A DNA stretch of 44,106 nt. Source: a virus. The stretch lies in the IMG/VR virus record IMGVR_UViG_3300025313_000036, positions 1 to 44,106 of that record; one strand, written 5' to 3'. The position numbers and the translations under genes are program-made. Within the stretch, counting starts at the first letter, position 1. Every line of letters starts with the position of its first letter. Of this stretch, positions 1 through 7,634 are shown piece by piece. The notes under the pieces were generated by a model. That model was given only the letters and a program-made list of their open reading frames with translations, was not told the DNA's origin and did not search any database.

Positions 1-221
1 TTCAAGGGCGCTTTGATTGCCATCGCCGTGTTGTCCCAAAACTCGATCACCGCCGTTCTAATGCCAAGGAAATTCGTCGCCCAGGCCGCGCCCAAAAGAG
101 CTACGGCAGCCACGATCAGAGTAATCGGGCTGGTCAGGGCGGCGATCAGCGCTCCCACTATAGGAATGATCACCCCGGTCGTCACGAGCAGCGCGCCGAT
201 GGCAATCAAAGCGCCCTTGAA
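1..221. repeat. 25-bp exact inverted repeat at the window edge (arms 1-25 and 197-221)
   Basis: Bases 1-25 are the exact reverse complement of bases 197-221. Both arms lie in the tape measure gene, and the match starts exactly at base 1. A coding sequence would rarely repeat itself inverted at this length, so a fold-back or assembly chimera at the contig end is the simplest explanation. The last eight or so residues of the truncated tape measure protein should therefore not be trusted. Confidence 0.8.
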
Positions 222-1208
222 TACTTCGGCATGCTCAGAGACGAAGGGGATAATCACATTAACGATTAAGTCCTTTATGGCAGTTGCAATATCAATCACC
301 TTGCCGATGATCGTCTGGATCTGTGTCGCGGTTTCTTCTCCGAACATGGCCCCCAGCGCTTCGCCGAACTCCGATGAGAGCGGCCCGGCTTTAAAAAGTG
401 TGGTCACCAGCGTGCCGAATTTCTCGGCCAGCTCCTGGATGGCCGGCAGCATGGGCAGGATCGTGTTCTGCAGGAAATCCTGGGCGATGGGCAACAGCGC
501 CGTGCCTATGCCTTCCGCCACGTTCAGGAGCGAATTTTTCAGGATATCCAGCTGCCCGGCGAATGTCTCTCCTGCTGCCCTGGCCGAACCGCCGAATTCG
601 GTCTGCAGCTCCTGCAAGATGAACTTCTGGGCCCCCATCAGGTCTCCGGACTCGACCATCGATTCAATCATCTTCTGCTGGTCTTCGGTGAAGTTGACGC
701 CCACCCGCCGCAGGGCCGTCACGCCCTGGATGGGATCTTGAAGGGCTTTGCCGAGCTGGATGGCGGATGATTTTATATCCTGACCCAGGGCCTGGGACAT
801 ATCGAGCATGACCTCGGTCGCTTCGGGGAAAACATCCTTGCCGATGTTGGTGAAGGTCAGGAGCATGTTCTCGCCGGAGAGGATCGCTTCATCGCCAAAA
901 CGGGTAACCCCCATCAGGGAGTTGGCCAGCTCATTGGCCATGTCCGCCGTCACGCCCGCCACCCCGCCGGTCGATCTCAGTACGTTGGCCAGTTGGGCCT
1001 GGACTTCCTGGGCCTCCATCGCTTCACGAATTGAAATGCCCAGCCCCACGCCCAATGCCCCTGCCGCAGCAGTAGCTGCCCCGAATCCCAGCGCCAGGGC
1101 GCCGCGTGCAAAGCCCCCGATGGCGCCCAGGGAGCCCTGGATACCTTTAAGCACCGAACTGGCCTGGTCTCTGGCGGAAATCTGGATCTCGATATTCAGG
1201 TTCGCCAT
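1..1208 (-). CDS. Tail tape measure protein, N-terminal part (runs off the window)
   Basis: The minus-strand frame is open from ATG at 1208 to base 1, giving about 402 residues with no stop. It begins MANLNIEIQISARDQASSVL and then has a Gly/Ala-rich hydrophobic stretch, as in TP901-type tape measure proteins. Further on, segments such as MSQALGQDIKSSAIQLGKAL and QEFGGSARAAGETFAGQLDI-like sequence match the conserved N-terminal domain of that family. A hydrophobic stretch follows at about 330-370. The protein sets tail length and sits inside the tail tube. A GGAG Shine-Dalgarno lies just upstream, and the gene directly follows the tail chaperones, the standard siphovirus order. The part encoded by bases 1-25 is doubtful because it copies an internal segment inverted. 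Confidence 0.88.
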   Translation of the reverse strand, partial: MANLNIEIQISARDQASSVLKGIQGSLGAIGGFARGALALGFGAATAAAGALGVGLGISIREAMEAQEVQAQLANVLRSTGGVAGVTADMANELANSLMGVTRFGDEAILSGENMLLTFTNIGKDVFPEATEVMLDMSQALGQDIKSSAIQLGKALQDPIQGVTALRRVGVNFTEDQQKMIESMVESGDLMGAQKFILQELQTEFGGSARAAGETFAGQLDILKNSLLNVAEGIGTALLPIAQDFLQNTILPMLPAIQELAEKFGTLVTTLFKAGPLSSEFGEALGAMFGEETATQIQTIIGKVIDIATAIKDLIVNVIIPFVSEHAEVFKGALIAIGALLVTTGVIIPIVGALIAALTSPITLIVAAVALLGAAWATNFLGIRTAVIEFWDNTAMAIKAPL

Positions 1209-1224
1209 TTTACTCCGTCGCTTT

Positions 1225-1286
1225 CGGCAGATTACTGCCGCTCGGCAGATTACTGCCGCTGCTTTTCATTCGGCAGAATATTGCCG
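1225..1286. repeat. Three iterated 16-bp palindromes between chaperone and tape measure genes
   Basis: CGGCAGATTACTGCCG occurs at 1225-1240 and 1243-1258, and a variant, CGGCAGAATATTGCCG, at 1271-1286. Each copy can form a 6-bp hairpin. The stop codon of the second chaperone frame falls in the second copy, and the tape measure ribosome-binding site follows the first. The copies may affect translation of the tape measure gene or mRNA stability, or may be a local slippage product. Confidence 0.75.
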
Positions 1287-1489
1287 CCTTCGATGGCCTT
1301 GTTCTGCTCTCTGATATATTCCTGGTAGCGCTGCCACCAGGCCTCGGATAGCCCGGATTCGATTTCCTGGGCGCGCAATGGATCTCCGGAGGCCGCCTGT
1401 AAGATGGCGACCCACAAGGGCACCTCAGCCGGAATGCCCTTGAAGAACAGTCGCATCTTTTGGCGCTCTTCCCAGGTCAGGCTAAAGGG
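1250..1489 (-). CDS. Tail assembly chaperone, downstream (-1) frame
   Basis: This frame follows the first chaperone gene and is offset by -1. An ATG at 1456 (MRLFFKGIPAEV...) gives 68 residues. The same frame stays open and protein-like upstream of that ATG (PFSLTWEERQK) as far as the CCCTTTA slippery site at 1483-1489. It is therefore best read as the C-terminal extension made by programmed frameshifting, as in lambda gpG-GT. It lies between the tail tube and tape measure genes, where such chaperones are always found. The tail is charged and Gln-rich and ends at TAA at 1250. Independent initiation at 1456 is possible, but there is no clear ribosome-binding site. Confidence 0.78.
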   Translation of the reverse strand, partial: PFSLTWEERQKMRLFFKGIPAEVPLWVAILQAASGDPLRAQEIESGLSEAWWQRYQEYIREQNKAIEGGNILPNEKQRQ

Positions 1490-1761
1490 TTTGCATCTTC
1501 TCCGCCGGAGATGGCTGTAAGCATCTCACGGAATTGCGCCCGCGAAGCGTCCAAGAGGGCTTCCCTGGCTTCTGTGCGCCCGGAGGGCTTGGCCACGTAA
1601 TCGGCCAGGAATTCGACCAAGTCATCCATCAGCCTGACGGTTGGATTCTTCTGCAATCCCTCCATCAGCTCGACCGCCCTGCGCGCCCTCCTCAGATAGC
1701 CGGGCTCGTCTGGCGATGGGGGTTTGAAGATTAGGTTTGTGGTTTTCTCATTCTCGGTCAT
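1477..1761 (-). CDS. Tail assembly chaperone, upstream frame (gpG-like)
   Basis: This codes for 94 residues from ATG at 1761 (MTENEKTTNLIFKPPSPDEP), ending at TGA 1477. A TTG at 1773 would add four residues, but the ATG is preferred. The protein is small, acidic and helical, and lies between tail tube and tape measure genes. That position and the slippery heptamer near its 3' end identify it as the first tail chaperone, which binds the tape measure protein during tail assembly and is absent from the virion. The sequence itself has no family motif I can name. Confidence 0.75.
   Translation of the reverse strand: MTENEKTTNLIFKPPSPDEPGYLRRARRAVELMEGLQKNPTVRLMDDLVEFLADYVAKPSGRTEAREALLDASRAQFREMLTAISGGEDANPLA
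1483..1489 (-). other. Programmed -1 ribosomal frameshift site CCCTTTA
   Basis: On the minus strand the upstream chaperone reads AAC CCT TTA GCC TGA. C CCT TTA is an X XXY YYZ slippery heptamer in the correct phase, two codons before the stop. A -1 slip gives CCC TTT AGC CTG ACC TGG and continues through the downstream chaperone frame. Position, phase and frame all agree with the conserved tail-chaperone frameshift of siphoviruses. Confidence 0.78.
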
Positions 1762-1769
1762 GGCAAATC

Positions 1770-2972
1770 TCAAGGTATGCTTGCAAGTTCATTGCAGATT
1801 GTCAAGGCCGCGAAGAGGGCCGCCGTAGAGTTATAGCGCGCCCGCAGAGTGCAGGCCAGGACATCGTTGCCGTTCTGCTCGCCCAGTGGATCGAATTTCT
1901 CGTACTTACCGGCCAGGTCGATCCTGAGCGTCTTGTAGGTATAGGTCGTGCCGGGCGTGCCCAGGGCAGAGCCCTCGATGGCCAGCCTGAGCTGCCGAGG
2001 GGTCTGGTTGCGCCAGGCGGTCTTTTCGGTGACTGCACTGGTGTTGTGCTCGTAGGTCAGCTTGAGCAAGATCTCTGGCATGGTGAACTGGTGCACGCCG
2101 AAGTATAGCTGCCCATTGGCGGTTAACTTGGGGATAATGCCGGTCTTGACCGAGAGCTCGAAGCCGAGCAGGGTATCGGAGACCAGGGTCGTGCCCAACG
2201 TGCCGCCCACCGCGTCGATGTAAAGTTTCGATTTGGTGAACAAGATCTCTTCCACAGTCGGGATGGAGATCGAACCGGTGAAGGTTGTATTGGTGACCTG
2301 CCTGCCGATCCATTGGGCGTCCATCATCAGCGCTTCGCCGGGGTTGCCGGATAGCTTGAAAGAATCCACGAAGGCATACTCCATCTCTTCGGCCTGCTGG
2401 TTATCGCCGCCCTCGATGGTGTAAGTCTTGATCGTGTTCAGGGCCGTGGTGGGGAAGGGATAGGCGTAGATCTTGCCTGATCCCGCACCATCCGCCACGC
2501 CCGTACCCACTAATTTCACGCCCGCTTCCAGGATGTGTGGGAGCTGCTCGAAGGTGGCTTCGACTGACTCGAACGAGATTGCCCCGGCCAACTGGGAAAC
2601 ATAGGAGCGGTCCGTCCCGCCGATGATACCCACGTTCTCGTCCGGGAACTTGATCTCGCGCTTGTCGTCCAGCACCCCCAACCCGCGCCAGATGGTGGTG
2701 GATGCCACCGCTGTTCCTGCATTTGCTTCTCTCAATTTTGTTACTCCGCTTTGCGGGGCTACATCATTTCTGTGTAGCTCTTATGGTTCGCTTCCCATAA
2801 GTTCAGACTATCGCTTCACCGTTCGGTGTCCCTTCGCTTAGTCGTTGCGGCTGCACGCTTTCGCTGCTTGCCTCGGGTTGCCATCTCAGGTTTTCCCGAT
2901 ATTCAGAAGGGATTTAGACTCAGCTAGAGATTAACCGAGTTGGATCTTTCTTAATAAACGAACGCCAGCCAT
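1770..2972 (-). CDS. Major tail tube protein, split by a group I intron
   Basis: Exon 2 is open from about 2769 to TGA at 1770 and gives more than 320 residues rich in beta-type sequence (FESVEATFEQLPHILEAG, ELSVKTGIIPKLTANGQL). Length and position just before the chaperones fit a siphovirus tail tube protein. Its only in-frame start would be TTG at 2735, but the frame reads on upstream as APQSGVTKLREANAGT, which looks like true N-terminal sequence. A group I intron lies directly upstream. Beyond it is an ATG at 2972 with an AAGGAG ribosome-binding site, encoding MAGVR. Splicing would give MAGVR(x)n-APQSGVTKLREANAGT. Exact junctions are unresolved: exon 1 ends near 2956-2957 and exon 2 starts near 2759-2769. 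The ATG overlaps the stop of the preceding small gene. Confidence 0.78.
2762..2956 (-). ncRNA. Group I self-splicing intron without an ORF
   Basis: The minus strand shows the whole group I core in order. P2 is 2935-2940 with 2918-2923. P3 is 2906-2912 with 2829-2835, a perfect 7 bp. P4 is 2895-2898 with 2874-2877. P6 is capped by GCGAAAGC. The R element GCAACGACTA lies at 2839-2848. P8 is CACCG-AA-CGGTG at 2817-2828. The S element GCGATAGTCTGAAC makes P7 (2839-2843 with 2806-2810). P9 is a perfect 7 bp (2780-2786 with 2795-2801). The conserved R and S motifs and interlocked P3/P7 order are diagnostic. At about 195 nt it is too small for a homing endonuclease. P1 and exact splice sites could not be fixed; the end coordinates are approximate by about 10 nt. 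Confidence 0.9.
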
Positions 2973-3112
2973 CAATCACTCTCCTTCTTGGGTTTCGCAT
3001 ACAGGCCGGTGGAGAGCAGGTGCTTCTCTCCACCGTACTGTTTCACTTCTTCCGCGCTCAGATCACGAGCCGGAATTCCAGGTATAAAACCACTTCCAAT
3101 ATAGATAAGCAT
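2972..3112 (-). CDS. Small conserved phage protein, 46 aa
   Basis: This runs from ATG at 3112 to TGA at 2972 and encodes MLIYIGSGFIPGIPARDLSA... ending YAKPKKESD. A strong AGGAGAG ribosome-binding site precedes it. Proteins of about 40-50 residues with an IGSGF..G.PARDL start are common in the head-tail region of siphoviruses; their role is unknown. Its stop overlaps the ATG of the tail tube gene (TGATG), so the two are translationally coupled. Confidence 0.8.
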   Translation of the reverse strand: MLIYIGSGFIPGIPARDLSAEEVKQYGGEKHLLSTGLYAKPKKESD

Positions 3113-3113
3113 A

Positions 3114-3428
3114 TTAATTCTCTCCTTTTACATAGGCGTAAGCCTCGAAGACATTCCCGCCAGACGTGAATTTGACTTCGATCCGGTAGAGCGTGTTGGC
3201 GACCAGGCTTTTTAGAAGCGGCAGGGTGATCACATCTCCGGAAACGCCAGGCGTGCCGCTCATATTCGTGCTGGTGGTATCCGTGCGCGCCCCATCTGCG
3301 GCGATGGAATAGACCTTGGCCGAGACGCTGGTGGGCGACGCGCCCCAAGGCGTTGTGGTGAGCTTGTAGGCAATCTCTTCGTCTACGCCTTGTTTTTGCA
3401 AGCCTTGGGTGACTTCGCGGGTGGTCAT
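3114..3428 (-). CDS. Putative tail-associated or head-tail structural protein, 104 aa
   Basis: It begins MTTREVTQGLQKQGVDEEIA and continues with beta-rich, Ser/Thr-rich sequence (SAKVYSIAADGARTDTTSTN). The C-terminal half, with TLYRIEVKFTSGGNVFEAYA, resembles a small immunoglobulin-like sandwich. Its neighbours are the tail tube operon downstream and the repeat-rich tail protein upstream, which it overlaps by four bases (ATGA). A virion role is inferred from context only. Confidence 0.6.
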   Translation of the reverse strand: MTTREVTQGLQKQGVDEEIAYKLTTTPWGASPTSVSAKVYSIAADGARTDTTSTNMSGTPGVSGDVITLPLLKSLVANTLYRIEVKFTSGGNVFEAYAYVKGEN

Positions 3429-5758
3429 GATTTCTCCAAAACTGTCCAGTTCAGCTCGCGGCTGGCAAGCGACCAGTCCCTGGACCGGCCGGGAATCGTC
3501 CAGGCGGTTGAGCGGGAAAGCAGGGTTAGCGCCACAAACAATGTCACTGCCGGGGGGACTTCCCCAGCCGCGAGAATCGCCAATACTCTATCAAGCGCCA
3601 GCGCAGCACCTATATTTATGTTCCCAAGGGTCGAGATACCAAGAGAACGAGCCAGTGCCAGGCTATTCCCTACCTCCGCTTGAGTCGCCAGCTCGCTTCC
3701 CATCAGACGCGCCAGGACGGTCGTGACTTCCGCCTCGAGCATCTCCTCCAGGCTTTCAGCCATCGTCCGTGCCAGGGACAGATCGCCAACCGCCTCGACC
3801 TGGTCGCTCTCTGCAATTGCGCCGGCCCTGGCCAATATCAAGTCCATAAATAGATCAACCTGCGCACTCTCGGCAATTGCGCTGCTGCGCGCCAGACTGA
3901 TGCTCTCCTCGACCGGGACTGACAGGGGGATGGCGCAGCGCATGATGCGCCCGAGGGTGATGCTCTCCTCGATGGGCGCTCCGGCGATCTCGCCTTCCGC
4001 CGTAATCGCTGCGCTGCGTGCCAGCGCGACCGGGGATTCTGCCTCAACCTGATCGGCTTCGGCAACTGCCGCGCTTCGCCCCAGGCTCAGCACACCTTCG
4101 GCGACGAGATCCTCGATCTGGGTTTGAGCCTGTGTTCTCGCCAGGGATACCGCTGCGCTTACCTCGATCTGCGCACTCGCCACAGCGGCAGCAGACCTGC
4201 TCAGGGTTATCGATTCTTCGACCGCTCCGCCCTGGATTTCCTCGGAGATACTCACTGCGGAGCTTCTGCCCAGCGACAGCGCCGCCTCTGCTTCGACCTG
4301 CTCAACATTAGTGATGGCGGCGTTACGTGCCTGGCTAATTGCAGTCTCGACTTCGAGCTGCTCAGCGATGACAACGGAAGCGCTCTTGCCAAGGCTGATG
4401 CTCTCCTCGACCACTTTTTCCCCCGCAACCGTGATCGCTGCACTACGGGCCAGAGACAGGCTGATATCCGCTTCGATCTGCCCGGAATCGATTACTGCCG
4501 CGCTGCGTCCCAGGGACAGCGCATTGCCCAGTTCGGCCTGGCTGCTTCCCGCAACAGCCGCGGAACGCGCCAGGCTGATGCTCTCCTCGACCGGCCCAGC
4601 CGTTGGCACATATTCCACCAGAGCCAAAAGCGTCGAGATCCAGCACTGGTCGCTATCGTCAACGTTGATGCGCAATCCGATCTGCATCGTCGCCAAGTCG
4701 GCCGCAGTCCAGGGTGTCGTGCTGGCTCCGGGCAGGTCGTAGGTGATCAGCTTGATATTGGAAGGCAGCGTGCCGTCCGCATTGCTAAACCAGGCAGTGC
4801 TGTTGAGGATATGACTGGCTGACTCCTCGATTGTCCCGCCAGAGCTGGCCTTGATACCGGTGACAAATCTTGGATCAGCACCGACAGAGGACGACAGCGA
4901 ATGGCGCACAAACACGCCGACCATGTTGACCGTATCAACGTCCCCGGGCGGGGCCTCGACGTTATAGTAGTCATCAGCGTCTAACGTGCCCGAGGACACA
5001 TAGTCTGTAACGTCATTGGGGGTGACCTCGTCGGTCTGAGACCAGTTAGCCCCACTGTCCGTACCTCCACGGGCAAAATCTGCTGAGTCGCCCGCCGCGT
5101 TGGGGCGCAGCGCCACAATGCTGCCTGCACCGGGGTAGCTGTTCTGGAACGAGCCGGTAGACGAGTTGATCGCTATGTCATCGAAATACCACTCCCCCTG
5201 CGTCTGCGCCTCAGAGCGCAGGTTGCCGCCGACGATGATCGAGTTAGCCCCAGTGGATAACGATCTGGTACTCGATCCGGCGAACTCCGTCCCTTCCAGG
5301 CGAGCACGCACGATGCACGCCCCCGCTCCGCCCACGGTGGACATCTCGAGCTCGATGCGGTGTGCAAATGACTGTAAGGTCAGAGCAGGGGATGCCGAGC
5401 CAATCGCGCCGTCCTCGTCATACAGACGCAGCACACCGGTATTGTCAAGCGTTACCCAGATGGCCGGAGTAGCCACACTCGGCGCGTCATTCAGGACGAT
5501 GATCGTGTTCTCAGCGGATGGAAGTGTCTCCGGGCGGAGATACACCCGATAGTAAAAAGGCCCGGTGCCGCCTCCCGCCACATATTGATAGGCCAGCCAC
5601 TTGGGCGTGGCAGAGACCAGCGAGGCGAGCTGTACGCTATACCCGCCGGAGCGTTTGATGGTGCTGGAGATCGTCGGTGCGCCCGTGCTGCGGGCTGTCC
5701 ACTCAACGCCCGGCCCTGTATCGTTTAGCTCTGCCCCCAGATACGCCATGCGAGCCAT
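3425..5758 (-). CDS. Repeat-rich tail fibre or adhesin-like protein, 777 aa
   Basis: Residues 1-190 look like a concanavalin/LamG-type jelly roll (FYYRVYLRPETLPSAENTII, EWYFDDIAINSS). Residues 195-385 form a second beta-rich region. From about 385 to 740 there are roughly 17 tandem degenerate repeats of 18-22 residues with the core EESISLARSAAI...Q(V/I)E; examples are VEESISLARSSAIAESAQ and VEAEAALSLGRSSAVSISEE. The C-terminus is short and hydrophobic with Trp residues. A carbohydrate-binding head followed by a periodic stalk suggests a receptor-binding or virion surface protein. I know no named family for the repeat. The gene has ATGA-type overlaps with both neighbours. Confidence 0.65.
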   Translation of the reverse strand: MARMAYLGAELNDTGPGVEWTARSTGAPTISSTIKRSGGYSVQLASLVSATPKWLAYQYVAGGGTGPFYYRVYLRPETLPSAENTIIVLNDAPSVATPAIWVTLDNTGVLRLYDEDGAIGSASPALTLQSFAHRIELEMSTVGGAGACIVRARLEGTEFAGSSTRSLSTGANSIIVGGNLRSEAQTQGEWYFDDIAINSSTGSFQNSYPGAGSIVALRPNAAGDSADFARGGTDSGANWSQTDEVTPNDVTDYVSSGTLDADDYYNVEAPPGDVDTVNMVGVFVRHSLSSSVGADPRFVTGIKASSGGTIEESASHILNSTAWFSNADGTLPSNIKLITYDLPGASTTPWTAADLATMQIGLRINVDDSDQCWISTLLALVEYVPTAGPVEESISLARSAAVAGSSQAELGNALSLGRSAAVIDSGQIEADISLSLARSAAITVAGEKVVEESISLGKSASVVIAEQLEVETAISQARNAAITNVEQVEAEAALSLGRSSAVSISEEIQGGAVEESITLSRSAAAVASAQIEVSAAVSLARTQAQTQIEDLVAEGVLSLGRSAAVAEADQVEAESPVALARSAAITAEGEIAGAPIEESITLGRIMRCAIPLSVPVEESISLARSSAIAESAQVDLFMDLILARAGAIAESDQVEAVGDLSLARTMAESLEEMLEAEVTTVLARLMGSELATQAEVGNSLALARSLGISTLGNINIGAALALDRVLAILAAGEVPPAVTLFVALTLLSRSTAWTIPGRSRDWSLASRELNWTVLEKS

Positions 5759-6369
5759 CAGTCACTCTCCCAGTCGCGGGCAGCGATGCGCGCCCGCAGG
5801 TCGTCCAGAGCATCGGAGAAGCTGAGATCCTCACGCAGTAAGGGTTGCCGATCTCTCACGAGGTCGGGAAACACCTCACGTAGCAGCCGTGACGAGCAGG
5901 CTATCCCCCACAACGGCCTGACTAGCATGCGTCGATCAACCAGGCGGTTGATCTGGATTTGCAGCCCGGCCACCGTGAATTGCAGATGGTCGGTGACAAT
6001 CGCGCAAATGTCCGCTCCGTAATCGACCGGGCGCTTGATCAGCCAGTTCCAGAAGCGTGGGTGACTGCCAGTCTTGTCCGCGTTGTCAACCGGGCTGTAT
6101 TGGACGTTTACGACATCCAGAGCATAAAAGTTATTGGGTTGATTGACTCCGGTCGGGAGAACTTGGAAGAAGGTCACCTCATGCTGGGTAGATAACCCGG
6201 CAATCGTGTAATAGACGCGGGAAATCTCTACCCCGTCCTGGACTGACGGGTCGAACTCCTCTCCTGCCAGATTCAGCACATGGCGAACGGCAACAGCCGC
6301 CAACGCGTTGATTTGGTTGCGATTGGCGGCTGGTGTCTTGTTATGGATCAGTCCCAGCGCCAGGAGCAT
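5758..6369 (-). CDS. Virion structural protein of unknown role, 203 aa
   Basis: I chose ATG at 6369 (MLLALGLIHNKTPAANRNQI) because GAGG sits 7 nt upstream; an earlier start at 6414 lacks one. The sequence includes VRHVLNLAGEEFDPSVQDGV and a middle beta region. No motif is recognised. It is the first gene after an intrinsic terminator and the last before the repeat protein, so it probably belongs to the head-tail connector or tail set. Readthrough or an internal promoter must supply its transcript; I could not identify a promoter. Confidence 0.55.
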   Translation of the reverse strand: MLLALGLIHNKTPAANRNQINALAAVAVRHVLNLAGEEFDPSVQDGVEISRVYYTIAGLSTQHEVTFFQVLPTGVNQPNNFYALDVVNVQYSPVDNADKTGSHPRFWNWLIKRPVDYGADICAIVTDHLQFTVAGLQIQINRLVDRRMLVRPLWGIACSSRLLREVFPDLVRDRQPLLREDLSFSDALDDLRARIAARDWESD

Positions 6370-6412
6370 ATCTGCCTCAAAAAAAGAAAATATAAAGTTG
6401 TTAAGGTGCGAC

Positions 6413-6439
6413 AAAAAGCAGCGGTTATTAACAACCGCT
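6413..6439 (-). terminator. Intrinsic terminator after the sulfotransferase-like gene
   Basis: On the minus strand a 7-bp stem AGCGGTT/AACCGCT (6420-6439) with a 6-nt loop is followed by TGCTTTTT. It lies about 60 nt past the stop of the sulfotransferase-like gene and splits the structural operon. It may set a step-down in expression between capsid and tail genes. Confidence 0.65.
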
Positions 6440-6498
6440 CATTGAAAGTATCAGGTGCAAAATGCGGGCAGCAAAGTCCCGGCAGGATCAGCCACAAG

Positions 6499-7194
6499 TC
6501 AGACTCCCCGCAGTTTTTCGTAAGCCTCCACGGATGGGCGTAGCTCGTCTGTCAAGGAGATCGGCTGGCGCTCGTCCTTCCTAGCAATGGTCTTGCTTTG
6601 CAGGGCAAGACCATCACCGCGAAAGTTTTCCCCGACTACCAGTTCGACCTTGCCGCTGATAGTCAACCCAAATGCTTTGCTGGCATAAGCGAGGGGGTTG
6701 GCGACAAACATGTCATAGAAGAACGGCTCGATCTTCTTCCCTGTGTGCTTGATCATCCAGACGTAAGAAGCCGAGAACTCCGCGTCGCTGATCTCTAAGT
6801 TGCCCTTTGCCCGTAGCGCAGCCAGCACCTTGAGCGGATGGCGCAGGATCATGAACGCACCGTATGCCAGGTCAAAACTGGACGCAAGGTTCGCTCTCCA
6901 TAGTTTCTCGACCTCCGGGAAGGGTGCCCAGATATCGCTAAACCCGTACATCGCCAGTCCAAGCGACTTCGCCAGCGCTCCGTAGTCTTTCAATTCCCAG
7001 TCATCTTCCAGCCTGACCTCGCCGTACCGGGTCGATTCCAGGGTGATTGCCCTGTGTCCGCCGCGAAACATCTCCGCGATGAATAGGCATCTCTCGATGG
7101 AGTTGAAGAACTGCGTGATGATCGTACTACCGGAGCAGGGAAACGAGAACAGGGCGACAAGCAAAGGCTTATCGCCCTTGGTCGCGATCTTCAT
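6499..7194 (-). CDS. Sulfotransferase-like P-loop protein, 231 aa
   Basis: The N-terminal strand-loop-helix LLVALFSFPCSGSTIITQFF (residues 11-30) fits the 5'-phosphosulfate-binding loop of PAPS-dependent sulfotransferases. FMILRHPLKVLAALRAK (residues 114-130) fits the 3'-phosphate motif, R-x-P....xx(A/S). The length is near the minimum for the fold. If active, it would move sulfate from PAPS to a sugar or protein. It sits among virion genes, 2 nt after a decoration-type gene, which suggests modification of a virion or cell-surface glycan. Substrate and activity are inference; a kinase-type P-loop is less likely because GxxGxGKS is absent. Confidence 0.6.
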   Translation of the reverse strand: MKIATKGDKPLLVALFSFPCSGSTIITQFFNSIERCLFIAEMFRGGHRAITLESTRYGEVRLEDDWELKDYGALAKSLGLAMYGFSDIWAPFPEVEKLWRANLASSFDLAYGAFMILRHPLKVLAALRAKGNLEISDAEFSASYVWMIKHTGKKIEPFFYDMFVANPLAYASKAFGLTISGKVELVVGENFRGDGLALQSKTIARKDERQPISLTDELRPSVEAYEKLRGV

Positions 7195-7196
7195 GA

Positions 7197-7634
7197 CTAC
7201 GTCTCGTCCCAGACCATGTGTACGGACACGTTGGATGTGCCCACTGCCGAGCGCAGGCTGAGCTGGCCGGCGTTGCGCACGATGATCTCCTCGCCTGGTC
7301 GTGCCACCCAGCGGTAGATGCCGCCGTTAGCATTGACCGGTAGACGGAGCATCGGTGTACCTGACAGGGTCGGTTGGGTAACCCAAGTCGTGTTGACGGT
7401 TTGGGCCGAGGCCGGAGCGTCCGGGTCGAGCTTCTCCGGGGTGATTGCGCCGCCGGGGGTAGCACCGCCCGTTGAACGCTGTACCATCAGCTCGTTTGCT
7501 GCACTGGCCGTGCCCATCCCGCCGATGCTGACCTCGATGATCGCTGCCTTACGGCTTGCCGCTGTGACCAGGGTCATCGTATCATCGGTGGTGCTGAGTG
7601 CAACGTTGCTACGTGTTACTGAGAATCTTGCCAT
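7197..7634 (-). CDS. Probable virion decoration protein, 145 aa
   Basis: It encodes MARFSVTRSNVALSTTDDTM..., all beta-rich with Ala/Gly/Thr content, ending VHMVWDET. Sequences such as GGIYRWVARPGEEIIVRNAG resemble small jelly-roll or capsid accessory proteins. No family is recognised. It overlaps the preceding gene by 26 nt and lies within the capsid-proximal part of the operon, which supports a structural role. Confidence 0.55.
   Translation of the reverse strand: MARFSVTRSNVALSTTDDTMTLVTAASRKAAIIEVSIGGMGTASAANELMVQRSTGGATPGGAITPEKLDPDAPASAQTVNTTWVTQPTLSGTPMLRLPVNANGGIYRWVARPGEEIIVRNAGQLSLRSAVGTSNVSVHMVWDET

Noticed and set aside
13-1314. Long open frames on the plus strand across the left end
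   Set aside because: They lie opposite the tape measure and chaperone genes, which carry family-specific sequence and ribosome-binding sites. The plus-strand proteins are Ser/Pro/Ala-rich with no motif.
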